DNA of 64,000 nt from Pleuronectes platessa (taxonomy: Eukaryota; Chordata; Actinopteri; Pleuronectiformes; Pleuronectidae): assembly GCF_947347685.1 (NCBI RefSeq), contig NC_070637.1, positions 15,206,848-15,270,847 of the forward strand, given 5' to 3'. Below the pieces are notes generated by a model that was not told the origin of the DNA, searched no databases, and saw only the letters and a program-made list of their open reading frames with translations. This document shows, in pieces, positions 27,021 to 38,800 of the stretch (positions are counted from its first letter, which is position 1; every line of letters starts with the position of its first letter). The translations under genes and the position numbers were made by a program.

Positions 27021-29890
27021 TCCATTGAAGCAGACTTTCCAAATCCTCTTTGGCATCCCTATCTCAATCTCCCCTGCCACTGTTCTTTTCACCCCACTGC
27101 TCCCACTCTATCACCTCTCTAAAATAACTCACCCCTCGTCTCCTCACCCCACCATCCTCCCGCCCTCACCCATTTATCTCCCTCCTGTGAATGGCAGGAG
27201 GGCTGCAGGATGTTCTCTAGGACTCCTAAGGTTAAAGATTATTTGGGGAAGCAGCTTCCCAGGTCACAACAGGACAAACCACTCAAATACAGCGGCAGTG
27301 GGAGCAGATGCGTGACTGAGAGCATCATGGGAAAGTGCGGTGCCTGGGTTGGTTCAGGGACAAGGCGGATATCATTTTATTTTTGTTACAAGAATGTTTG
27401 TGTTGTCCTGTTTAGGTACAGAGGACACCCGTGTGAACAATGCGTGTAACAGTGACCCGGTGTGTCCTCCCAAGTGCCGCTGCGAGTCCAACGTGGTGGA
27501 CTGCTCCAACCTGAAGCTCACCAAGATCCCCGAGCACATCCCTGAATCCACCACTGAACTGTAAGGAATCAGGAAGAACACTCTGTTGTAAACTGCTGCT
27601 CACGAAGTCATGAAAATAAGTAGAGAAAGTAACATGATGTTCCTTTGAATTTTATATGAAAGAGACTCAAAGTTGTTGCACATATCTGGACTGTGAATTC
27701 AAATGGATTCTTTTTTTTTATTGGTTTAAAAATGTTTCAACTTTTCTCTCTGTAGCCGCCTCAACAACAATGACATCACCACTCTGGAGGCGACAGGAGT
27801 TTTTAAGAGCCTTTCCCAGCTGAAGAAAATGTAAATTTTACTTTTACTTTTTAACTTGACCTTTCAGCAGCCATTCTCTCAATAGTTGCTTCTATTGACA
27901 TGCTTCTGTTTCCTGCAGTAACCTCAGCAACAACAAAATCACAGAGATCGAGGACGGGGCGTTTGAAGGGGCGTCGTCTGTCGTCGAGCTTCACCTCACA
28001 GCCAATCAGATCGACTCAGTGCGGAGCAGGATGTTCCGTGGCCTTGAGGGGATGCGAATGCTGTGAGTGATGAAGAAAAACACAAAGACTCAACACACAT
28101 GTTTGTGAACTTTGGCTGAAGTCTCTGATTCCCTTCTTCTTCAGGATGCTGAGGAACAACAAGATCAGCTGTGTGCACAACGACAGCTTCACGGGAATGC
28201 ACAACGTGCGCCTGCTGTCTCTGTACGACAACCAGCTGACCACCATCACCCCCGGAGCCTTCGACACGCTGCAGACCCTCTCCACCCTGTGAGTCCCTGA
28301 CGTACACATACACTCTTAGCTGTGCGTTTTAAACTCCTGGATTTTAACAAATCTGCTACTTATTCCTCCAGTAACCTCTTGGCCAACTCGTTCAACTGCG
28401 ACTGCCGGCTGGCGTGGCTCGGCGACTGGCTGAGGAGCAAGAAGATTGTGACGGGTAACCCTCGGTGCCAGCGTCCCGCCTTCCTGAAGGAGATCCCTCT
28501 ACAGGATGTGGCTCAGCCTGACTTCCGCTGTGAGGAAGGTGGGTGGTGTCGAGACAAACCGCTCCCTTCCAGTCCCTCTCTTTCTCTCTCCATCCACCTG
28601 AAGTTTTGCCGCAGCTTCTCCACTTTAGATGAACTCATCTGTCTCTTTCTGAAGGAGACGAACATCTTTGCGTTAGATGACCTCCTCCATGTGTGAAACT
28701 CACCCGTCCCGGTTTGACTGATGAAGTTTTTCCCATTGTGCCGTGCTGCTCGATAGATTAAATAACAAGAGCTGCTTAAAGTGTCTGAGATCATCTTAAA
28801 TAATGGCCGCTATTGTGCGACTCTTTTGTTTGCTGAATAGATTGCTTCTCAGCAGTTCCTAAGCTCCTGGTCGATGCCGGCCTGAGTGCAGCTATTGAGC
28901 TGTTTGCCTTATTGACCAGTCAGCCTATTTGCACCTGAATTAATGTTAGACTTGTCTTCGGGCCTCGGGCAGCTTCCATTCTTTGCTCTCGCTGGTCGAT
29001 ATTACATTAGCGAGGCTCCTCTCGCTCTGTCCAGTTTTACTTTTTCGCATTTTTCACTTCCTCTTTTTTCATTGTCTCCCTGCCTCGCCATCAGCTTGAG
29101 AGATCACGTTGTCTGTGTCTTTTCCATTCGTTTTGTTCTGCCTTTCCTGATCTGCCACCGTTTCTTTTGGTTGTTCTCCAAGGCTTCTCCACCCTCGTCT
29201 GACCTCCTCCTCCTCTTCGTATCTAACTCCCCTCTTTCTCCTCCTGTTTTCCCAGGCCAAGAGGAGTCAAGCTGTGTGCCCAAACCCCAGTGTCCCAGTG
29301 AATGCACTTGCCTGGAGACCGTGGTGCGCTGCAGTAATAAGCACCTCCACACGCTGCCCAAAGGCATCCCGAGAAACGTGACTGAACTGTGAGTTCCCCG
29401 GTCTTAATTATGCTAAATGCATTTGTATCGTATCAGTTGCAGTTGCAGGTATTGTTGTTCCTTTGTCTTGGCTTTTATGGCAAAAGGTCCGGATATGAAA
29501 ACCAAAGGAGACAATAAAAAGGTAGAGTGGATCTGAGGAGGTATGAGATGGAGATAAGAGCTAGTGAAAACAAAGGAGGTAAAAGAAAACAGATCTCATC
29601 ATTTAGAGAAGAGGAAAGGAGACAATAAACCCTGCAGTTATTCTCTCAGACATTCTTCTCCTGTGTTCCCTGCAACCCTCAGGGCGAGCACTGATGTCAC
29701 TCTCACACTCAGAGCCAGAGTGTGTGTGTGTGTGTGTGTGTGTTTGCATATTTGTGTGAGGGCCAAAAGCCTGTCCACAGGAGTATAGGGGAGCAAGAGG
29801 ACATTTTAATGAGCAGTTTTCAATGGAAAGGGGAGGGAGTGGAATAGGCCTGGAACTTTCCAATACTGCTTCAAGTGCCTCAGTCTAGCT

Positions 29891-29941
<51 letters not shown>

Positions 29942-32752
29942 ACACACACACACAGTGATGCGCACACATGCTGTGGAAGCCTTAAGGCCTGTCATTGTCC
30001 CAGCAGGTGTGACCAGGTGTGCCCCTCTGTTCAGGGCTTTCATCTAGTCATCTGGAGAGTTTGCTACTCCATCATTATCCAAAGTGTCCTCTCCACCGTC
30101 ATTACCTATCATTACCTCTGAACCCGAGGGTCCCCCTGAGCTAACCAGCAACTGCCAACCCCCCCCCACCCCTGCTCTTCCCGCCCTGTATACAGTCAAC
30201 AACAATGGCAGGAGAAAGCTCCTGTAGCTTCACTCAGAGGGAGCGAGCCCTGAGCTCGGTGTTGGCAGCCGGCAGGTTGGCTGCAGCCCTTCAGGCATGA
30301 TGTTGCATACACGAGCGGGTTAACACACAGATGCATGACCCCACGAGTGCTTGTATCTCAGTCACTTCAACAAGTTATACGTTGTTTTCGTTTGCAGCCT
30401 TCGTCCAGTTATTCGATCCCAGTAGATTTATATAACAATGTGTGTGTCTGGAATAAAACAAATCCATGTTTACTAAACCCTGATTTCTGCTTCAGACATA
30501 ATATTGGGTCATAAAAAAGTAATCGAAAGACAAAATATTCTTCTGGTTAATGTATGTAATATTAAATTGGCTGCAGGCCGATGGGAAAATGGGTTCTGAG
30601 TGAAAAGTTTGACATCCTGAAATGACCGCCTCCAGGCCTCCAAAAGAAAAACTAATCGAGTGAAAGAAATGTCCAAATGTAAAATGTAATCATCTTTTTA
30701 CACCAGCTTCAATATAATAGTTCATATAACCAGTTTATGTCATTCCTTTGTTCCATAACAAAAACCCTCATTCATTACCAGGCAGTTTGTAATTTTAAAA
30801 TAAACTACATTTACTATCTATGTAATCATGTAATCCATCAAATTACTAGAGAACGTGAGGGACTAAATATATACACAGTTAATTCTGGTGGGTTTAGGTA
30901 ACATGACAGGATGATGGATACTGATCATTAAAAGTGTGTCTCATCAAATGATTCACTACTTCCTCGAGCACCTTCACAGTAAAGCTCATAATTCTCGGTA
31001 CAACTTTTATTCTGAAGTAGCTATAGATGTGTGGCTGAGCCGGATCATGCTTATACTGCATTCACCTGCTTTCTGACAACTGCAGTAAAATAAATCCTTT
31101 TTTTAGAAATTAAACTAAGATCCAGCAACAAAAAGGTTATTTTTATGTTTACAATGTTTTTGAAATGTAGTGGTGCCAAAGTTAATATAAGACGGTATAC
31201 ATTATATTTTATTCTATCATTTAAAAAAAATTATTTAATTCAATATGTGTTTTCTCCTCCCTCTCTTTCTCTTACTTTATACTTAATATACATTTTATAA
31301 CATTCCCCTAATGCTGAGCTGACCTGTTCAACACTTTCATTGAACTGTTGATCTTGTTCTAGGATTCACTCTGCACTCACTACTGTATTTGAAAACTCTG
31401 GATACAAATCGAACCCTGACTGGATCATTTCATGTCTCCTAACTCATTACTGAACTGTTTGTGTGTCTTTGTTCAGGTATCTGGATGGAAACCAGTTCAG
31501 TGTGGTGCCAAAGGAACTGTCAGCGTTCAAATATCTGCAGCTGGTGTAAGTTCTCGTCTCTCTGTTTCGTCTGTCTCACTGTGCCGATCAGCTCGCTGAA
31601 TGTTTCCCTTTTTCCTTTTTCCTTTCAGAGATCTGAGCAACAACAAGATCAACTCTCTGACCAACTCTTCATTCGCCAACATGAGCCAGCTCACGACTCT
31701 GTAAGTCCTGGCCACCCTCAAATCAAAGAGCTAGTATTTCTTCTCTCGTGCTGACAGCAGGGTGGAAATGTTATATTCATAAATTTGTGACATGTAATTA
31801 TTTTTTTACATTGCAGAATCCTGAGCTACAACTCCCTGCGCTGTATCCCCAAAATGGCCTTCAGTGGACTGCACTCTCTCCGACTGCTGTGAGTTTATAA
31901 GTGTGTGTGTGTGTGTGTGAGTGTGTGTGTGTGTGTGTGTGTTAAAAAGACGGCGCTCAAAGCAGCCACTTTATTGGGAACAATTGAAGTTCTTTTGAAA
32001 GGAGAGATTTAAAACCGGATAAGGCTGCTGCCTTGGAGCCGACCTGAGATATTAAGGAGGATATTTTTGCAGCTTGGACTGACTACAGGGACGGTGCAGC
32101 AGATGCCGAGAATCTTTGATTGACTCCAGGGGACTGAAGCGCAGTCTAAACAGTTATGACAGCTTGTGAATTCACTCTTTCAGACACACACATACACAAC
32201 CTCCGACCTATTTTCTCTGTTTAAACGGCAGCCGTGTTCTTCCTCCTCCTCCTGTACTCCTGCCCACACCCCGTCCTCAGACATCTGCACAGTCTGCCTG
32301 CTCACCTCCACACATCCCCGGCTCATCGCTGCGTCGCCATCAGGGCCAAATGAGCGCCCGGCGCCCCCCCCCCCCCCCCCACAACCCACTGTGCAAAATC
32401 ACTCTGACACTGATTACCGGGGAATGTTTGCCCCGCTAACCATAATGGTTACGACTGCCCCCGGGTTTTCATGAAGTTATGAGGTCTTGAAGTCTGATTG
32501 TGCACTCACATCGGCCATGGGTTCCCCGTGGATAAATTGGTCTGTGAAATAACTGAAATGTAGAATGCAAATGCATTTGACGGATGGATGACGAAACGAA
32601 ACCAATCTCTGGACCTGCATCCAAAGATACAGCAGCTGGATGCCTCACACTTTAACTCAAATGTACAGTTTAGTTGTGTAAGACAGAAACGGAGACCTGG
32701 CCCACCGGCAGCGCTCCTTATGAGATTACATGTATGTATTCATCAGTGTGTT

Positions 32753-32798
<46 letters not shown>

Positions 32799-35700
32799 TG
32801 CATGTACTGGTGCCTGTACTCATAATGTTTGTCATCGACTTAGTGCCGGTTAGTATGTGTGTGGGAGTCGACTTACCCCCCCTTCCATGTGTGCTCATAG
32901 CAGGCACACTTTTTACTACTGACAACAAAGCTTCAACAAAGCCTCTTTTTACGGTGAGATCCGACTAATGCCCCCCCGATCATTACGAGACACAAAGCAT
33001 AAGAGCCCTTTTAGCGTGGAATGAGAGTGAAGCTCGCTCGTCATTAGCTGACGCCGCCTCGCTAGGCCGGGCGCGCTGCTTTGATCTCTAATGAAGCTGC
33101 GGCCATTATTTCTGCCTTTACTCACTCACGCCACCTTTACTTCTAAAATACTAGACGCCATGTGAGGCCCTTCGCCAACACCACACACACACACACACAC
33201 ACAGACACAAACACACCATACAAGGCTGCAAACTAAACACAAGCTCGGACACACACACACACACACACGTATATATAAAGACTGTCTGGTCTACCTTCTT
33301 GTCTCAATCAGACAGGAGTCCAAAACGAAGCAGAAAACTTTGATGTCTTTACTGCTGCCGTGATCAATCATACGTCTCCCATTAAATGTCAATTGGTGCT
33401 GCTGCTTTTCTTCTTTTCTTTTTTTTATTATTATGCACGTCTGTGGGGGAGCAACAAAAACTGAAGCGACAATGAGCTCCATTTAATAGTTTCGACTTAA
33501 AGACTCCGCACCGGGTTCAAGGTTCAAAGTTGGAAGCTTCATAGAAACCGCAGTGAGATGCCAGAACCGGCTCCGAGCGGAGAGCGCTCACACACCGAGG
33601 TGCCAAAGCCTTCATAAAGCTGCACCTTGGGCTTTACAGAGCAGTAAAGAGGAGAAGAATCATTAACGCTCGAGGCTTCAAACAGACCAGGGGTCTGAGC
33701 CTGGCATAGATGTGGCGCGGTTTGGTGTAAGAGAGTGTGTGTGCGTTTGTGTGTGCTTGTGATAGTTGTGGTTTGAGCTGCAGATTAATAAACTGCTAAT
33801 TGGCCTGCTGGGTATGAGGTGTGAGGTGAGTGAGCGGAGGCAGTGCTAGGGTGCGGCCAGCCAGGGTCGGGGTGGGAAGCTGTGAAGAAAGAAGGTGGAT
33901 ATGAAAGCGTGTGATAAAGAAAGAAAAGAAAGCCAAGCCTCAAACAGACAAAATCAAAACAGACCTATTCTCAAACTGCTGTTGGAAAAGGTGCAGTGAG
34001 CAAATAACAGCATCACATGATTCTCGGCATAAGAAAAAAAAAAACATGCCGCTCAGACGGCTCATGTGATCGCTAAACATTATGAAGTAGTCGCAGGTGA
34101 ACGAGCGCAGTCAGACAAACAAATCCATCGGGCATTTTCAGCCATAAACCATCATTTCTGCCTGTCGAGTAACATCACACGCAATTCCATTCAGGCAACC
34201 GCGCCAAGCTAGAGATCAGTTGACATAGGAAAGATGGAGTGATGCAACGATACACAGCTGTACGGAGGAAAAGCAACACACGAAAAAAAAAAAGTCACAC
34301 AGCAGAGAGACGGCCTGAGAGAAGGTTAGTGGAGGAGCGTATCGAGTTTCTTCCTGGAGACTCTCTGGCTCCTTTCTCCCATGAGATCTTTGCCTGGCTG
34401 GCACACAGCTGCTGGCTCCGTGCCCCCAGTATCCCAACTGCTCTCCGACTACCACCACCCTGCTCCTCGCTCCACACTAATGGGCATTCTCCCCTACACA
34501 CAGGCCAATTAGCGTGTTGTCTCAGACGGATACGCTGTGTATTTTCCCTTTCGTATCTGAGCGCGGCTCCGTATCCGTAACGCTCACCAGCTTCTGCTCT
34601 TTGTATCTCCCCCCCCCCCCCCAACTCTTTCACGGCTTAGCGGTAATTCGAAGATCAAACAGCGAGGGGAAGTGAGGCTTTAAAGTGTTTATACATCAGT
34701 TGTCTTCATCCAGGCATAGAGAGCACATGTGTCTCGTGTTGGTGCTGTGGACGGAGCTGCGCTAACATTAGCGTGCGGTCAGCTGAGGGCTGGAGGTGGT
34801 AATGACCTGCTGGATTACAGCAGCCATCCGTCATCTCGCCATTAAGCTGTGTCGGCTCGTCACCCCGGACAGTAGGCAGAGGACTGCAGGCAAAATAACA
34901 GTTCACAATGTGAAAAAGAACTCACATGCACACAAACATTAATACACATTTGTAAATACACATGGAGACATGTTCAGCTGCTTCGAACTAACTCACCTAA
35001 TGCTTTTTTACTGTCCTACATGTGGTACAACCGTGTCACCCCCCTCTCCCTCCCTCTGTGCCCTTGTTGGCCCTGCCAGCCAGACACATAGAAACCTGAC
35101 ACCAGTCTTTTCCAGACTCACACAGCCTCACATCTCTGCCAGTTGCACAAGGCTCGAGCAGAAATACAAACCACCTACCACCCATTTAAAATGCCAACAC
35201 AACCCCCGAGATATTCCCCGAGCGTTTCCCACTGTTATTTCTGCTTCTTGTTGTGTGAAAAACAAAGTGTGCCGTTCGTTTTGTGATGGATCGATAGTTT
35301 ATTTTCTCAAGATGATATATTCAAGTTCAAACAGTTCAAAACCCAAAGAAAATAAGTGATTCCATTGGGAAAGATCAAACCCTCACACTTCAGAAGCTTA
35401 ATCAATTATTTTTATGGTAATCAAAATTGCTACCTAGAGGTTATGTTTTTGGATAACGAGAGAAACCATTACATTTGGATCTGGATCAAGGGGAAATCCA
35501 TGAATTGTATTTCTTTAACATGGCAAGATTTGGCGAGTTTTTTAACTTTCGGTGATTTCTCAAATAAAGATCTGGATATTGTGGATTTAAAAGTGATTTC
35601 GTAAGCGGATTGTTTTTACTAGTTTACTTTCAATTTTATGTCAATGAACAAAGTTTTCTCCTGTGATGAAATATGTTCATGGTCAAATTGTTTTTTTAAC

Positions 35701-35816
35701 ATCTCCTTCTTCCATCACTCAAAAGGTCTCTCCATGGCAACGAAGTCTCAGAGCTTCCTGACGGCATCTTCAATGATGTGGCCTCACTCTCCCACTTGTA
35801 AGTCGTGCCCCACACA

Positions 35817-35876
<60 letters not shown>

Positions 35877-38800
35877 ACTGTATGCCCCAGTGCCAGCCTA
35901 CGTGATGCTGTCTGCACTGAGTTTGTTAAGTCTACACACACGTAGACTCACACACTTTCAGACACCGAGGGGGTCTGTTCAGACAGCCGGAGAGCGTGGC
36001 TCACAGTGGGCCGTGTGTAGTCCTCTTTGGTGGGCTCCACATGAGACGAGCCCTCCCTCAATCAGCCACAGTCCTGTGGTTAGAGCAACACACAAACCCC
36101 ACTACTGTCTCATCTCCCTGGGACATCTCCGAAACACATACGTTCACTGACACACACAGATTATCCATGGTCTGTGGACTTTAGAGTTTGTATTGGGTTG
36201 TTTATTTATGTCTGTGATTTTGCGTACGTTCGGGGGGGTGCGGTCTGTCGCCGTTGCCTGCATGTACTCCGGAACTCGTGTAAAACTAAACACACAAGTA
36301 CCTTTGCCGTGTGCCCTCTGCCACACAATCCCAGATATTCACATCATCCCCTTACAGCCGCTGATCGATAGACCTATCAGTGTCAGAGCCGGAGAGGAAG
36401 AAGGGAGGATGGAGAGAAGCAAACAAAGACATTTCACGGAGGGAAGGACAGGGAGTCAAGGCTGCAGGAAAACAGGGTCGAGGGGAGGCCATTGATCGGC
36501 AGTCACACTCAAGTGGCTTTCATGTTAGCAGATGTCAGGTGTCAGCTATTGGCCCGGCCTGAAAGATGAGCCTGTGTTTCGCCGTAATGGAACAGCATCG
36601 ATTCAGGAGTGTTTGTGCATCCAGCGGGAGGACAGAGCGCCATTGATTCACGGCCACCATGACAGAAGTGGTTAGGAGTGCCTTCTGTTCACACCTTTGC
36701 CTATAATTGAGACGCGCTCCTCCACATGATGTATGGCACAGAGTGGCATCCAGCATTGAACTTTGAATCTGTTTTGTTCTCGGAGAGGCAGCGTTTGAGC
36801 CGTTCGGTTCACCAACCTGGGTTTGCAAGGGTTGGTTTTACGAAAGGGTGCAGAGACACCTGCTGGTAAAAGGTTGTACTGCAGGGGGCATGACCGGAAT
36901 ATGTCTCTGAACTCTTGTATCTAAAGTTGAACAGTATACCTCAGCTGTCCTACATTACACCAATTCATTGATGAGTTTATTTTCTCCCGCTCCCTCAGGG
37001 CGATCGGTGCCAACCCGCTGCACTGCGACTGCAACCTGCGCTGGTTATCGGACTGGGTGAAGACAGGCTACAAAGAGCCGGGGATCGCCCGCTGTGCTGG
37101 TCCGCACGGCATGGAGGGCAAACTGCTGCTCACCACACCGGCAAAGAAGTTTGAATGTACAGGTGAGTCATTCACTGCGTCTCATTTCAGGGGCTGTATC
37201 CTTAGGAGGACATGGTCTTGATGGAGGCAGTCACTTTTACCACGTGTACTTTGAGCTATTCAGTGGAATTGAGGCATGAAACTAAAACATTGGATGTGTC
37301 GTAAATACCGAATAACACAAGTAGCACCAATGAATACAAACCCTTGATGCTTATCGGCCTTGTCTTTCCCTCAGGAGATGTGGACACTGCTGTGTTGGCC
37401 AAGTGTAACCCCTGTCTGTCCAGTCCCTGTCTCAACCAAGGCATCTGCCACACTGACCTGGTGGAGATCTACAGGTGCAGCTGTCCTCCAGGGTTCAAGG
37501 TCAGAGCTGCACGATGCTGCCACCCACAGTGAGTGTTTGCATTTTTTTATAGCAACAAAATTAACATTACCCCCGTTCTCTGTCTCAGGGCAAGACCTGT
37601 GACAAAGCTCTGAACGCCTGTGTGAGTAACCCATGTTCCAACGGAGGAACCTGCAGCGTGAACGAGGACAAGGAGGGAGAATACAGGTGAGGAAGACGAG
37701 CTTTGAAAGGAATGTGGCGAAGAATGGAAAATTGTAATCATCTCATAAGGATCTCGACATGATAGCTTGATGAGAGTACATGTTTTCACAGTTGCACGTG
37801 TCCTCTGGGCTTCGAGGGCCCCACCTGCCAAACCAACATTGACGACTGCGAAGACAACGACTGTGAGAACGGAGCGACCTGCATCGACGGAGGCAACAAC
37901 TACACCTGCTTTTGTCCCCCGTACTACACAGGTCGGTGCACGGAACACAACTGGGGAGTTGATGAGACAGATTCTGCTTTTTACAGGGGGGGGGGAAATA
38001 TATGCAAAAATTTTTGGTCAACATCTAGTTCTCTCAATATCGCTCAAATTGATCATGCAAAAATAAATACAGTATAACTTTCTTATTTCACTGTTTTCGC
38101 AGTATGAGTCTTGTTCTGTGTGTTTAACAGTTTTTTTTTTCAAATACTTGTATCTGTGTAGGGGAGATGTGTGAAGAAATGGAGGACGTGTGCGCCCCAG
38201 GACGAAGCCCCTGCCAACACCAGTCTACCTGCCTCATCACCTCCACTGGACCCAAGTAAGACTTTGCTGCCAGTACAACCGATACAGAGACAATCTTAAA
38301 TAAATGATACGTAGACCTGAGTGGGTTTCTCTGCGTTCAGCTCGGTTCTAGAACTGCGTTTGTGTGTTGCAGGTGTGTGTGCTCTCCTGGTTATGTCGGT
38401 GATGACTGCAGCGTAGACTATAACGACTGTGAGGAGCATCGCTGTCAGAACGGAGCTCAGTGTGTGGATGAGCTGAGCGGATACTCCTGCGTCTGTCCTG
38501 AAGGCTACAGGTGAGAGGAGCAGTCGTTTTACACACCCAGGCTTTGTTATAGTCTCCTCCCACTTTACCGACACCATCTTCCCAAAAAATAATCCCCTCA
38601 CTCTTCTTCTTCTTGTAGCGGCCAGTTGTGTGAGGTTCCCCCGTCCCCCCTGTCCCTGTGCGAGCTGGCCGACTGCCAGAACAGCGCCCCCTGTCTGGAG
38701 GTTGGCGGACGGGCCCTGTGCCAGTGTCCCCCAGAGTTTGGGGGCCCACGCTGCGAGAAGCTGGTCAGTGTGAACTTCATCGACAGAGACTCCTACCTGC

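Larger units (their letters stand above)
24651..27415 (+). other. slit1: slit1 intron between D2 and D3
   Basis: 2.8 kb with poly-G, TG, CA and CT tracts. The TTAATGAG-containing stretch near 25700-25860 is complex sequence without an assigned role. Confidence 0.85.
29389..31476 (+). other. slit1: slit1 intron within D4
   Basis: 2.1 kb with TG and CA tracts in the first third and AT-rich unique sequence after about 30400. No gene seen. Confidence 0.85.
31889..35725 (+). other. slit1: slit1 intron within D4
   Basis: 3.8 kb with TG, CA and poly-C tracts, a candidate conserved stretch at 33035-33130 and a teleost repeat fragment near the 3' end. Confidence 0.85.

Noticed and set aside
27416..29388. 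Search for the Slit-intronic microRNA miR-218
   Set aside because: The host introns of slit2 and slit3 carry miR-218, but the introns checked here are short and the mature sequence was not seen. This agrees with slit1.
32178..35970. Further TTTCAGAC matches at about 32178 and 35958
   Set aside because: Only the 8-base core matches and no ACTCCGGA block or inverse partner is nearby, so they are taken as chance.
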